Assembly (NCBI RefSeq): GCF_000717595.1
Contig: NZ_JNZO01000043.1
Span: forward strand, 1-61,997
DNA: 61,997 nucleotides
Origin: Streptomyces flavochromogenes
GTDB lineage: Bacteria > Actinomycetota > Actinomycetes > Streptomycetales > Streptomycetaceae
Reading direction: 5' to 3'
Shown here one piece after another: positions 52,667 through 61,997 of this stretch. Under the pieces are notes generated by a model. It was not told the origin of the DNA and did not search any database. It worked only from the letters and a program-made list of their open reading frames with translations. The translations under genes and the position numbers were made by a program. The stretch's first letter is position 1; every line of letters starts with the position of its first letter.

Positions 52667-53608
52667 ATGAGCCTGATCACCGCACGTCACCCGACCCTCG
52701 TCGTCACCCGGAAGCCGGCGCCCTCCCGAGGCGCCGGCTTCGGTGTTCTCCTCGCCCTGCTGGCCACCGTCGTCTGGTCCGGCAGCTTCGTCGCCACCCG
52801 CGACATGGCCGACTCGGTCCCACCGGTCCAGGCCGTGTTCTGGCGCTGGATCATCGCCCTCGTCGCCGTCGCCCCGTTCGCCGCCCGCCCGTTCTGGCGG
52901 CAGCGGAAGGCGATCCGGCGGCACTTCGGATTCGTCGCGCTCGCCTCGCTCTTCGGCGTCGCGCTCTACAACACCCTGGTGCACCAGGCGGGACTGACCA
53001 CCTCCGCCACCAACATGGGCATGATCATGGCCGCCTCCCCGGTGATCATGGCGGTGTGGTCCCGGCTCGGCGGCGAACGCCTCGGCGTCCGCCGCGTCCT
53101 CGGCATGCTGGCCGCCGTCATCGGCGTCCTGCTGCTCGTCGGAAAGGGCTCCCTCGCCGTCGACTTCGGAGCGGGCGACCTGTGGATGTTCGCCGCGGCC
53201 CTGTCCTTCGCCTCGTACAGCGCCCTGCTCAAGCGCAGGCCCGCGGAGATCGGCGGACTCGCCTTCCTCTTCGTCACCTTCCTGCTCGGCGCGCTGATGC
53301 TCGCCCCCGTGTACGGCGTGTCCCTCGCCGTCCAGGGCGGGTTCACCGCAGGCGTCGCCACCGTCGGCCCGCTGCTCTACGTGGGCGTCGCGTCCTCCGC
53401 CGTCGCCTTCTTCGCCTGGAACAAGGCCATCTCCCTCATCGGCGCGGCCCGCGCGGGCGTCGTCTACCACCTCCAGCCCGTCTGCGTCGCCCTCCTCTCG
53501 TACGCCCTGCTCGGCGAACGGCTCGGCGTCCTCGGCGTGGCCTGCATGGTGCTCATCCTCGGCGGAGTGGCCCTGAGCTCGGCGACCGGCGCGCGCGGGG
53601 CCGCATAG
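52667..53608 (+). CDS. EamA/DMT-family transporter (second)
   Basis: A 313-residue ten-helix transporter of the RhaT/RarD type. First repeat: LLALLATVVWSGSFVATRDM near 28-47 and the APFAARPFWRQRKAI loop. Second repeat: AALSFASYSALLKRRPAEIG and the final ARAGVVYHLQPVCVALLSYA and LGERLGVLGVACM. Substrate unknown, but the shared element with allantoicase and the neighbouring LysR gene suggest a nitrogen-containing compound such as a ureide or purine. It begins five bases after the previous stop codon, yet probably has its own promoter. Confidence 0.88.
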   Translation: MSLITARHPTLVVTRKPAPSRGAGFGVLLALLATVVWSGSFVATRDMADSVPPVQAVFWRWIIALVAVAPFAARPFWRQRKAIRRHFGFVALASLFGVALYNTLVHQAGLTTSATNMGMIMAASPVIMAVWSRLGGERLGVRRVLGMLAAVIGVLLLVGKGSLAVDFGAGDLWMFAAALSFASYSALLKRRPAEIGGLAFLFVTFLLGALMLAPVYGVSLAVQGGFTAGVATVGPLLYVGVASSAVAFFAWNKAISLIGAARAGVVYHLQPVCVALLSYALLGERLGVLGVACMVLILGGVALSSATGARGAA

Positions 53609-53615
53609 GTCCGGA

Positions 53616-53621
53616 TAGGTT
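53616..53621 (+). promoter_or_regulatory. -10 box TAGGTT of a leaderless lysR transcript
   Basis: TAGGTT ends seven bases before the ATG of the LysR gene and no Shine-Dalgarno sequence is present in that gap, which fits a leaderless transcript starting at or next to the ATG. Confidence 0.5.
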
Positions 53622-53628
53622 GCGCCCC

Positions 53629-54555
53629 ATGACCGAGTGGGACATCAAGAAACTCCAGATCCTCCGCACCCTCCGTGACCGCGGCACCGTCACCGCGACC
53701 GCGGAGGCGCTGCTCATGACCCCCTCGGCCGTGTCGCAGCAGCTCACCAACCTCGCCAAACAGCTCGGCGTGCCCGTCCTTGAGGCCCAGGGCCGCCGCG
53801 TCCGGCTCACCGACGCCGCCCATCTCGTGCTGCGGCACGCGGAGGTGGTCTTCGCCCAGCTGGAGCGCGCCGACGCCGAACTCGACGGCTATCTGCGGGG
53901 TGAGGCCGGAGAGGTGCGGGTGGCGGCGTTCTCGACGGCGGTGCCCGCGCTCGTCGTGCCCGCCGTACGGCAGTTGCGGAGTGCGCACCCCGGGCTCGAC
54001 GTCCGGATCCGGGAGGCCGAGGCGGCGGAGGCGTACGAGCTGCTCTCGGCCGGCGAGGTCGATCTGGCGCTCTCGCTCGCCGCCCACGCGCCCTCCGCGC
54101 GCGACCCCAAGTTCAGCCGGGTCCCGCTGCTCGCCGACCCCCTCGACGTGGCCCTGCCCGCCGGGCACCCGCACGCCGACGCGCCCGGCCTGCGGCTCGC
54201 CGACCTCGCCGCCGAGCCCTGGATCTTCGGCGGCTCGGGCCCCTGGTCGGAGATCACCACCGCCGCCTGCGAGGCGGCCGGCTTCGTGCCCGAGCAGGCC
54301 CACAGCGCCTCCGGCTGGACCGCGATCCTCGCCATGGTCGAGGCCGGGATGGGCATCGCCCTGGTGCCCCGGATGGCCTCCGCGGAACGCCGGGGCGGCG
54401 CCGGGATCGTGATGCGCGTCCTCGCCGCCGACCAGCCGCGCCGCCATGTCGTCGCGGCGGTACGACGCGGGGCGGAAGAGGGCCCGGCGGTGGCGCGGGT
54501 GCTCGCCGCGCTCCGGCAGGCCGCGGCCCAGCGGGAGACCCTTCAGCAGGGATGA
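53629..54555 (+). CDS. LysR-family transcriptional regulator
   Basis: A 308-residue regulator. The helix-turn-helix is at about 15-60 (GTVTATAEALLMTPSAVSQQ and LTNLAKQLGVPVLEAQGRR), followed by the linker helix and the two-lobed effector domain (AFSTAVPALVVPAVRQL, then AGEVDLALSLAAHAP, then GMGIALVPRMA). It lies between an EamA gene and allantoicase, both preceded by the composite element, so it is the obvious candidate to bind that element. The ligand is not known. No ribosome-binding site precedes the ATG. Confidence 0.9.
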   Translation: MTEWDIKKLQILRTLRDRGTVTATAEALLMTPSAVSQQLTNLAKQLGVPVLEAQGRRVRLTDAAHLVLRHAEVVFAQLERADAELDGYLRGEAGEVRVAAFSTAVPALVVPAVRQLRSAHPGLDVRIREAEAAEAYELLSAGEVDLALSLAAHAPSARDPKFSRVPLLADPLDVALPAGHPHADAPGLRLADLAAEPWIFGGSGPWSEITTAACEAAGFVPEQAHSASGWTAILAMVEAGMGIALVPRMASAERRGGAGIVMRVLAADQPRRHVVAAVRRGAEEGPAVARVLAALRQAAAQRETLQQG

Positions 54556-54567
54556 CCCGCGGCATTG

Positions 54568-54609
54568 TTCAGCAGAACTGAAGATGTCCATCGAAAACAT
54601 TCGATGGAC
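54568..54609 (+). promoter_or_regulatory. Composite element copy 2 before allantoicase
   Basis: TTCAG-CAGAA-CTGAA is followed by a perfect inverted repeat, GTCCATCGAA-N4-TTCGATGGAC. The second arm starts 17 bases after CTGAA, exactly as in the copy before the EamA gene, where only that arm is kept. The element includes the ATG annotated as the allantoicase start. Confidence 0.7.
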
Positions 54610-55749
54610 CCACCAGGTCGTGAGGGCCCACAGTCGACGCATGACCAGGACCCGCACGCCAACGACGCCGCCCCGTACTCCGGCGGCGACCCGTACGCCG
54701 ACTACCGGACCGGTGACTTCCCCTTCACCGAGCTGGTCGACCTCGCCGACCGCCGTCTCGGCGCCGGCGTCGTCGCCGCGAACGACGAGTTCTTCGCCGA
54801 GCGGGAGAACCTCCTCGTCCGTGAGCGGGCCGTCTTCGACCCGGAGCACTTCGGCCACAAGGGCAAGATCATGGACGGCTGGGAGACCCGCCGCCGCCGC
54901 GGCGCCGACGCCGAGAACGTCTTCCCCGCTCCCGAGGACCACGACTGGGCGATCGTCCGGCTCGGTGCCCCCGGGGTGATCCGCGGGATCATCGTCGACA
55001 CCGCCCACTTCCGCGGCAACTACCCGCAGCGCGTGAGCATCCAGGCCACCTCGGTGGAAGGATCCCCGAGCCCCGAGGAACTGCTGGACGCCACGTGGGA
55101 GGAGCTCGTCCCGCCGACCCCTGTCCGGGGCCACGCCGAGAACGGCTTCGCCATCACCGCCGAACGCCGCTGGACCCACCTCCGGGTCTGCCAGCACCCC
55201 GACGGCGGCATCGCCCGCCTCCGCGTCCACGGCGAGGTCGTACCCGACCCCGAATGGCTGGAGCTGCTCGGCACCCTCGACCTGATATCCGTACTCAACG
55301 GCGGTTCGTACGAGGACGCCTCGGACAGGTTCTACTCCTCGCCCACCCAGATCATCCTGCCCGGCACCTCACGCAAGATGGACGACGGCTGGGAGAACCG
55401 CCGCCGCCGGGTGCGCGGCACCAACGACTGGGTGCGCTTCCGGCTCGCCGCGCAGGGCGCCGTCCGCGCCGTCGAGATCGACACCGCCTACCTCAAGGGC
55501 AACTCGGCCGGCTGGATCGCCCTTCAGGGACGCAACGGCGAGGCGGGGGAGTGGTTCGAGATCATCCCCCGCACCAAGCTCCAGCCCGACACCCTCCACC
55601 GCTTCAAGCTCCCGGCCCAGGCCGTCGTCACCCACGTCCGCCTCGACGCCTTCCCCGACGGCGGCGTCGCCCGGATGCGGCTGCACGGAGCGCTGACCGA
55701 GCAGGGCGCGGCCGACCTGCGCGCCCGGTTCACGGCGCTCGGCGGCTGA
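54604..55749 (+). CDS. alc: Allantoicase
   Basis: A 381-residue enzyme that hydrolyses allantoate to ureidoglycolate and urea in purine breakdown. It has two similar jelly-roll repeats: the first has KIMDGWETRRRRGA and VDTAHFRGNYPQ, the second KMDDGWENRRRRVRG and DTAYLKGNSAGW, the repeat pattern of bacterial allantoicases. YSGGDPYADYRTGDFPFTEL is the conserved beginning. The start is doubtful: the only in-frame ATG lies within the operator, while an ATG 37 bases downstream at the expected distance from the element is out of frame. Other purine-breakdown genes are not in the window. Confidence 0.88.
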   Translation: MDPPGREGPQSTHDQDPHANDAAPYSGGDPYADYRTGDFPFTELVDLADRRLGAGVVAANDEFFAERENLLVRERAVFDPEHFGHKGKIMDGWETRRRRGADAENVFPAPEDHDWAIVRLGAPGVIRGIIVDTAHFRGNYPQRVSIQATSVEGSPSPEELLDATWEELVPPTPVRGHAENGFAITAERRWTHLRVCQHPDGGIARLRVHGEVVPDPEWLELLGTLDLISVLNGGSYEDASDRFYSSPTQIILPGTSRKMDDGWENRRRRVRGTNDWVRFRLAAQGAVRAVEIDTAYLKGNSAGWIALQGRNGEAGEWFEIIPRTKLQPDTLHRFKLPAQAVVTHVRLDAFPDGGVARMRLHGALTEQGAADLRARFTALGG

Positions 55750-55852
55750 GCGCGGCCCCGAGCCGCGCACTTCCGCCCGGCGGCGCGGCAGCGCGCCGAC
55801 GCCCGCCCGCCGGGCGGATCCCACGGCCGGTCCTTCGTGACCGGTACACGCC

Positions 55853-55889
55853 GAAGGGGTCCCGGACCGACACGGTCCGGGACCCCTTC
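55853..55889. terminator. Bidirectional terminator between allantoicase and pepN
   Basis: A perfect 16-bp stem beginning GAAGGGGTCCCGGACC with a 5-nt loop (GACAC) lies between the two convergent genes. Confidence 0.92.
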
Positions 55890-55905
55890 CTCGCTACGGG
55901 GTGCG

Positions 55906-58482
55906 CTACTTCGCCGCCGCCGCGTCCGCCGCCCGCGCCCGGAGCGCACGCTCGACGCCCGCGCGGCTCTCCGTCACCAGGCGTCGCAGCGCCGGGGCCG
56001 GGTTGTTCTCGGCGATCCAGGCGTCCGTCGCGTCCAGGGTGGCCTGTGAGACCTGGAGGCTCGGGTAGAGGCCGACCACGATCTGCTGGACGATCTCGTG
56101 GCTGCGGGTCTCCGAGACGTGCTTGATCGACGCGAAGTACTTCGCCGTGTACGGGGCGAGCAGTTCGCGCTGGTCGGCCTGAACGAAGCCGCCGATGACG
56201 GCCTCCTGCACGGCGTTCGCCAGCTTGTCGTCCTCGACGACCGAGGCCCAGGCCTCCGCCTTGGCCGCCTCCGTGGGACGGGCCGCGCGCGCGGTGGCCG
56301 CGTGCCGCTCGCCCGCCGCGGTGCGGTCGCGCTCCAGCTCGGCGGCGATCTCCGCCTCGTCGTAGACGCCGGTGGCCGCGAGCCGCTGGACGAACGTCCA
56401 GCGCAGTTCGGTGTCGACCGCCAGGCCCTCGATGGTCTCGCGGCCCTCCAGGAGGGACGCGAGCAGGTCCAGCTGCTGCGGGGTGCGGGCGGTCGCCGCG
56501 AAGGCGCGTGCCCACGCCAGCTGGTGGTCGCTCGCGGGCGTGGCCGCCTGGAGGTGCGCGAGGGTGGCCTCGGTCCAGCGGGCCAGACCGGCCTCACGCC
56601 ACTCCGGCGCCGCGTACATCTCCAGGGCGGCCTTGACCTGGCCCTGGAGCGACTGGACCACGCCGATGTCGGACTCCTTGGCGACACCGGAGAGCACGAG
56701 CTCCAGGTAGTCGCGGGTGGCCAGCTCGCCGTCGCGGGTCATGTCCCAGGCCGAGGCCCAGCACAGGGCGCGCGGGAGCGACTCGGCGAAGTCGCCGAGG
56801 TGCGCGGTGACGTTCTTCAGGGACACCTCGTCGAGGCGGACCTTGGCGTACGACAGGTCGTCGTCGTTGAGGAGGACGACCGCCGGGCGGGCCTTGCCCA
56901 CGAGCTGCGGGACGGCGGTCAGCCCGGCGGCCTCGAGGTCGAGTTCGAGACGCTCGGTGCGGACCAGCTTGCTGGCCGCGTCGAGGTCGTAGAAGCCGAT
57001 CGCGATCCGGTGGGGGCGCAGGACGGCTTCGCCCTTGGCGCCGGCGGGGAGCGCGGGCGCCTCCTGCTGGACGGCGAAGGAGGTGATCGAGCCGTTCTCG
57101 TCGGTCTCGATCTCCGGGCGGAGGATGTTGATGCCGGCCGTCTCCAGCCATGCCTTCGACCAGGTCTTCAGGTCGCGGCCGGAGGTCTCCTCCAGGGCGC
57201 CGAGGAGGTCGGAGAGGCGGGTGTTGCCGAAGGCGTGGGCCTGGAAGTAGGCCTGGACGCCCTTGAAGAACTCGTCCTGGCCGACGTAGGCGACGAGCTG
57301 CTTCAGGACCGAGGCGCCCTTGGCGTACGTGATCCCGTCGAAGTTGACGAGCACGTCCTCCAGGTCGTTGATCTCGGCCATGATCGGGTGCGTGGACGGC
57401 AGCTGGTCCTGGCGGTAGGCCCAGGTCTTCTCCGCGTTGGCGAAGGTCGTCCAGGCGTTGGGCCAGCGGGTGCCCGCCACCGAGGCCTGGCAGGCGACGG
57501 ACGTGTAGGTGGCGAACGACTCGTTCAGCCAGAGGTCGTTCCACCACTCCATCGTCACGAGGTCGCCGAACCACATGTGGGCGAGCTCGTGCAGGATGGT
57601 CTCGGCGCGCCGCTCGTACGCCGCGTCCGTCACCTTCGAGCGGAAGACGTACTGGTCGCGGATGGTGACCGCGCCCGCGTTCTCCATCGCGCCCGCGTTG
57701 AACTCCGGCACGAAGAGCTGGTCGTACTTCGCGAACGGGTAGTCGTACGCGAACTTCTCCTGGAACCAGTCGAAGCCCTGGCGCGTGACGTCGAAGATGT
57801 GGTCCGCGTCGAGGAACTCGGCGAGCGACGGACGGCAGTAGATGCCGAGCGGGACGCTCTGCCCGTCCTTCTCGTACGAGGAGTGCACCGAGTGGTACGG
57901 GCCGACGATCAGCGCGGTGATGTACGTGGAGATCCGCGGCGTCGGCTCGAAGACCCAGAGGTCGTCCTTGGGCTCCGGGGTCGGCGAGTTGGAGATGACC
58001 TTCCAGCCCGTCGGCGCCTTCACGGTGAACTGGAAGGTCGCCTTGAGGTCGGGCTGCTCGAACGAGGCGAAGACGCGCCGCGCGTCCGGGACCTCGAACT
58101 GCGTGTACAGATAGGCCTGGTCGTCGACCGGGTCGACGAAGCGGTGCAGACCCTCGCCCGTGTTGGTGTACGCGCAGTCGGCGACGACCTTCAGCTCGTT
58201 GCGGCCCGCGACCAGGTGGGCCAGCGCGATCCGCGAGTCGCGGAAGACGGCGGCGACGTCCAGCGCGTGGCCGTTCAGCACGACCTCGTGGACGGCGGGG
58301 GCGACGAGGTCGATGAAGGTCGAGGCACCGGCCTCGGCGGAATCGAAGCGGACGGTGGTGACGGACCGGTAGGTGCCGCCCTCCTGCGCACCGGAGAGGT
58401 CGAGTTCGACCTCGTACGCGTCCACGGTGAGCAGCGCTGCCCGCTGCTGAGCCTCTTCACGGGTCAGGTTTGTGCCAGGCAC
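55906..58482 (-). CDS. pepN: Aminopeptidase N (M1 family)
   Basis: An 858-residue zinc aminopeptidase that removes N-terminal residues from peptides. GAMEN exopeptidase motif at 264-268, zinc site HELAH at 298-302 with the third ligand Glu321 in WLNESFATY. The N-terminal beta-saddle and C-terminal helical domain are complete; the Streptomyces lividans PepN has nearly the same length (857). Start: GTG with GAGGAG eight bases upstream; earlier in-frame ATGs would add a non-conserved 41-residue stretch. No signal peptide, so it is cytoplasmic. Confidence 0.94.
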   Translation of the reverse strand: MPGTNLTREEAQQRAALLTVDAYEVELDLSGAQEGGTYRSVTTVRFDSAEAGASTFIDLVAPAVHEVVLNGHALDVAAVFRDSRIALAHLVAGRNELKVVADCAYTNTGEGLHRFVDPVDDQAYLYTQFEVPDARRVFASFEQPDLKATFQFTVKAPTGWKVISNSPTPEPKDDLWVFEPTPRISTYITALIVGPYHSVHSSYEKDGQSVPLGIYCRPSLAEFLDADHIFDVTRQGFDWFQEKFAYDYPFAKYDQLFVPEFNAGAMENAGAVTIRDQYVFRSKVTDAAYERRAETILHELAHMWFGDLVTMEWWNDLWLNESFATYTSVACQASVAGTRWPNAWTTFANAEKTWAYRQDQLPSTHPIMAEINDLEDVLVNFDGITYAKGASVLKQLVAYVGQDEFFKGVQAYFQAHAFGNTRLSDLLGALEETSGRDLKTWSKAWLETAGINILRPEIETDENGSITSFAVQQEAPALPAGAKGEAVLRPHRIAIGFYDLDAASKLVRTERLELDLEAAGLTAVPQLVGKARPAVVLLNDDDLSYAKVRLDEVSLKNVTAHLGDFAESLPRALCWASAWDMTRDGELATRDYLELVLSGVAKESDIGVVQSLQGQVKAALEMYAAPEWREAGLARWTEATLAHLQAATPASDHQLAWARAFAATARTPQQLDLLASLLEGRETIEGLAVDTELRWTFVQRLAATGVYDEAEIAAELERDRTAAGERHAATARAARPTEAAKAEAWASVVEDDKLANAVQEAVIGGFVQADQRELLAPYTAKYFASIKHVSETRSHEIVQQIVVGLYPSLQVSQATLDATDAWIAENNPAPALRRLVTESRAGVERALRARAADAAAAK

Positions 58483-58592
58483 CCGGTCAACTCCTCGGTT
58501 TTGTGATGTTTGGCCCATCCTTCCACGGGGTGTGTCGGCAGCGCACGAGACATTTCCCAGGGCGAACACGCGAGCTTCCCGAGGCGAACGCG

Positions 58593-58628
58593 CGAGGGCG
58601 GCCACCCGTCTCCGGATGGCCGCCCTCG
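58593..58628 (-). terminator. Hairpin terminator after asd
   Basis: A perfect 12-bp stem (CGAGGGCGGCCA with TGGCCGCCCTCG) with a 12-nt loop starts 15 bases after the asd stop codon and separates it from pepN. Confidence 0.85.
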
Positions 58629-58642
58629 TACCGTTCCGGGCG

Positions 58643-60308
<1,666 letters not shown>

Positions 60309-60370
60309 GACGGGAACCCTCCTCGATGAACTAACCCCTCAAGAGTACGTGAGCGGTTGACGTTCGTCGT

Positions 60371-60404
60371 GGCTAACCTCTAAAGTCGAAGTAAGAGGTT
60401 AGCC
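60371..60404. promoter_or_regulatory. Inverted repeat GGCTAACCTCT-N12-AGAGGTTAGCC
   Basis: Two perfect 11-bp arms with a 12-base spacer between the divergent CGNR and VOC genes. A third, weaker half-site CTAACCCCTC lies at 60331. AGGAG and the VOC start follow. The best reading is an operator, probably for the CGNR protein. Confidence 0.75.
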
Positions 60405-60442
60405 CAGGAGGGTCGACCGAACTCGGAACGGATGGATCCGCC

Positions 60443-60898
60443 ATGACCGCGATCGGCACGCTCACCACCCATCACGTCGGCCTGAACGTCACCGATCTGG
60501 ACCGCTCGCTCACCTTCTACGGAGAGGTCCTCGGCTTCGAGACGCTCGGCGAGGGCAAGGAGGGGGACAGCCGCTTCGCCTTCCTCGGCCGGGACGGCCG
60601 CCTGGTCCTCACCCTCTGGCAGCAGGCCGCCGAGGCCTACGCGCCGGGCCGCGCGGGCCTCCACCACCTGGCCTTCGAGGCCGAGTCCCTCGACCACGTC
60701 CGCGCCGCCGAGGCCGCCCTGCTCGCCCGCGGCACGACCTTCGCGTACGAGGGCGTCGTGGCCCACCGCGAGGGCGCGGCCTCGGGCGGCATCTTCTTCC
60801 ACGACCCGGACGGCACCCGCCTGGAGATCTCGATCCCGAAGGGCGCGGAAGCGGCGGAAGCCCCCAGCGAAACGGCTCCGACCTGCGGCTTCTTCTAA
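60443..60898 (+). CDS. VOC-family (glyoxalase/dioxygenase-fold) protein
   Basis: A 151-residue protein with two beta-alpha-beta-beta-beta units. The metal site residues are probably His11 (LTTHHVGLNV), the His pair in AGLHHLAFE near 73-76 and the Glu in GTRLEISIP. DRSLTFYGEVLGFETL is the standard VOC start. The substrate could be a methylglyoxal-type or aromatic compound. The following FMN-barrel protein is on the same transcript. Confidence 0.85.
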   Translation: MTAIGTLTTHHVGLNVTDLDRSLTFYGEVLGFETLGEGKEGDSRFAFLGRDGRLVLTLWQQAAEAYAPGRAGLHHLAFEAESLDHVRAAEAALLARGTTFAYEGVVAHREGAASGGIFFHDPDGTRLEISIPKGAEAAEAPSETAPTCGFF

Positions 60899-60953
60899 GG
60901 CCTCCCGCGCCAGGGCCCGCACCCCACCGACCCGCACTCCAAGGAGAGACGCC

Positions 60954-61838
60954 ATGGACGGCGCCTACAACCAAGGCTCGATCGACGTCCAGGCCCGCGT
61001 GGGCGTCCAGGACCGGGCCGCGCACATCGCCCCCTCCATACGCCCCGGCATCCGCCCCATCGCCGCCGCCTTCCTGGAAGCCCAGCCGATGCTGATGATC
61101 GGCGCGGCGGACTCGGGCGGCCGCGTCTGGGCGAGCCTCCTCACCGGCGCGCCCGGCTTCACCCGCGCCACCGGCCCGCACACCGTCTCCGTCGCCGGCG
61201 GCATCCCCGCGCACGACCCGCTCGCCGACGCGATCACCCCCGACGGCACCCCCGTCGGCACCCTCGCCCTCGATCCCCGCACCCGCCGCCGCATGCGCCT
61301 CAACGGCACCGCCCGCCCCAGCGCGCGCGGCTTCACGATCGAGGCCGAGCAGGTGTTCTCCAACTGCCCGAAATACCTGCAGAAGAGAGAGTGGTACGGC
61401 TCCGATCCCACCCGCCCCGGGACCGGCACCGTCCGGTACGGCGAGGAGCTCACCCCCGCCCAGGTGCGCCACGTCCGGGCGGCGGACACCTTCTTCGTGG
61501 CCAGCGTCGCGTCCGACGGTGTCGACACCAGTCATCGCGGGGGCAACCCCGGGTTCGTCCGCGTCGACGCGCCCCGGGAGCTCAGCTGGCGCGACTACCC
61601 GGGCAACGCGATGTTCCTGACCCTGGGGAACCTGGAGTCGGACGGCCGCGCGGGGCTGCTCTTCCTCGACTGGGAGACCGGGACGACCCTGCAGCTCAGC
61701 GGCCTCGCCCACACCGAATACGGTCCCGAGGGACGGGTCACCCGCTTCCGTGTCGCGCGCACGGCCGAGACCCCGGCCGGCAGCCCGCTGCGCTGGTCGC
61801 CGCCGGAGTACTCCCCGTCCAACCCGGCCGCGGCCTGA
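60954..61838 (+). CDS. Pyridoxamine-5'-phosphate-oxidase-related FMN-binding protein
   Basis: A 294-residue split-barrel flavoprotein of the larger PPOX type. FLEAQPMLMIGAADSGGRVW near 41-60 and DPRTRRRMRLNGTARP near 107-122 are FMN-site segments. SNCPKYLQKREWY near 137-149 is conserved in this group. DTFFVASVASDGVDTSHRGG starts the second half. AAGGAG lies seven bases before the ATG. It follows the VOC gene by 55 bp and is probably co-regulated with it. Confidence 0.85.
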   Translation: MDGAYNQGSIDVQARVGVQDRAAHIAPSIRPGIRPIAAAFLEAQPMLMIGAADSGGRVWASLLTGAPGFTRATGPHTVSVAGGIPAHDPLADAITPDGTPVGTLALDPRTRRRMRLNGTARPSARGFTIEAEQVFSNCPKYLQKREWYGSDPTRPGTGTVRYGEELTPAQVRHVRAADTFFVASVASDGVDTSHRGGNPGFVRVDAPRELSWRDYPGNAMFLTLGNLESDGRAGLLFLDWETGTTLQLSGLAHTEYGPEGRVTRFRVARTAETPAGSPLRWSPPEYSPSNPAAA

Positions 61839-61973
61839 CGGCGACGCACCGCCGCCGCGCACCGGCCCCCCGCCGACGCGGACCCCCGCCACCCGCGCGG
61901 CCCGCCGCCCCGGGCCGCTCACCGCTTCCGTACGCCCACGCCCGCCCTCCGACCACACCCCGAGGACCGCTCC

Positions 61974-61997
61974 GTGACCATCGCCCCGGCCCCCGAC
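61974..61997 (+). CDS. Start of a next gene, eight codons only
   Basis: A GTG start (VTIAPAPD) nine bases after a weak GAGGAC, on the same strand as the FMN-barrel gene and 135 bp after it. Too short to identify; the intervening 135 bases look non-coding and Pro/Arg-rich in all frames. Confidence 0.35.

Overview
This window is high-GC DNA of the Streptomyces type. The evidence is the codon bias, frequent GTG (and one likely TTG) starts, short or absent leaders, a surface protein with an LAETG sorting signal, a DynA/DynB-like dynamin pair next to a second single-stranded-DNA-binding protein, and an FtsX-type ABC system with giant permeases. I see no insertion sequence, prophage, CRISPR array, rRNA or antibiotic cluster. 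It reads as chromosomal core or near-core sequence with one tRNA gene, tRNA-Arg(UCU).

Layout. 1-5.4 kb: the N-terminus of a lipoprotein, a tandem-repeat array, an MFS transporter, a small P-loop kinase, a double-GNAT acetyltransferase, a split-barrel FMN/F420-type protein and a SigG-like ECF sigma factor. 5.6-5.8 kb: tRNA-Arg(UCU) with its terminator. 6.0-12 kb: two dynamin-like GTPases, an SSB paralogue, and a thioester-domain surface protein preceded by a 29-bp palindrome. 12.3-16 kb: the ABC-F factor EttA, a hot-dog thioesterase and small conserved genes. 16-23.3 kb: an ABC ATPase with two very large FtsX permeases. 23.5-25 kb: a truncated haemoglobin and a PIMT-like methyltransferase.

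24.9-35.6 kb is the most striking block. Seven co-directional genes encode, in transcription order, a four-TM membrane protein (GlnX-like), an amino-acid-type solute-binding protein (GlnH-like), a helical protein of unknown function, a PknG-type kinase, a PP2C phosphatase, a vWA protein and an FHA protein. It resembles the mycobacterial GlnX-GlnH-PknG amino-acid-sensing pathway, with a phosphatase and an FHA reader added in the same locus.

35.9-42.8 kb is one sugar-utilisation operon: ROK regulator, binding protein, two permeases, GH4 glycosidase and BadF-type sugar kinase, with a palindromic operator in front. 42.9-50.9 kb: an MscS channel, an HNH endonuclease, a secreted GH84-type glucosaminidase, a small repeat ORF coupled to malQ, and a small membrane protein. 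51-55.8 kb: a MarR regulator divergent from an EamA transporter, then a second EamA transporter, a LysR regulator and allantoicase. Two copies of the same composite DNA element stand before the second transporter and before allantoicase, suggesting a small ureide/nitrogen regulon. 55.9-62 kb: aminopeptidase N, aspartate-semialdehyde dehydrogenase, a CGNR-type regulator divergent from a VOC protein and an FMN-barrel protein (with a strong inverted repeat between them), and the first codons of a last gene.

Nearly every convergent junction carries a clear hairpin terminator. These were located by eye, so stem lengths are exact but folding energies were not computed.
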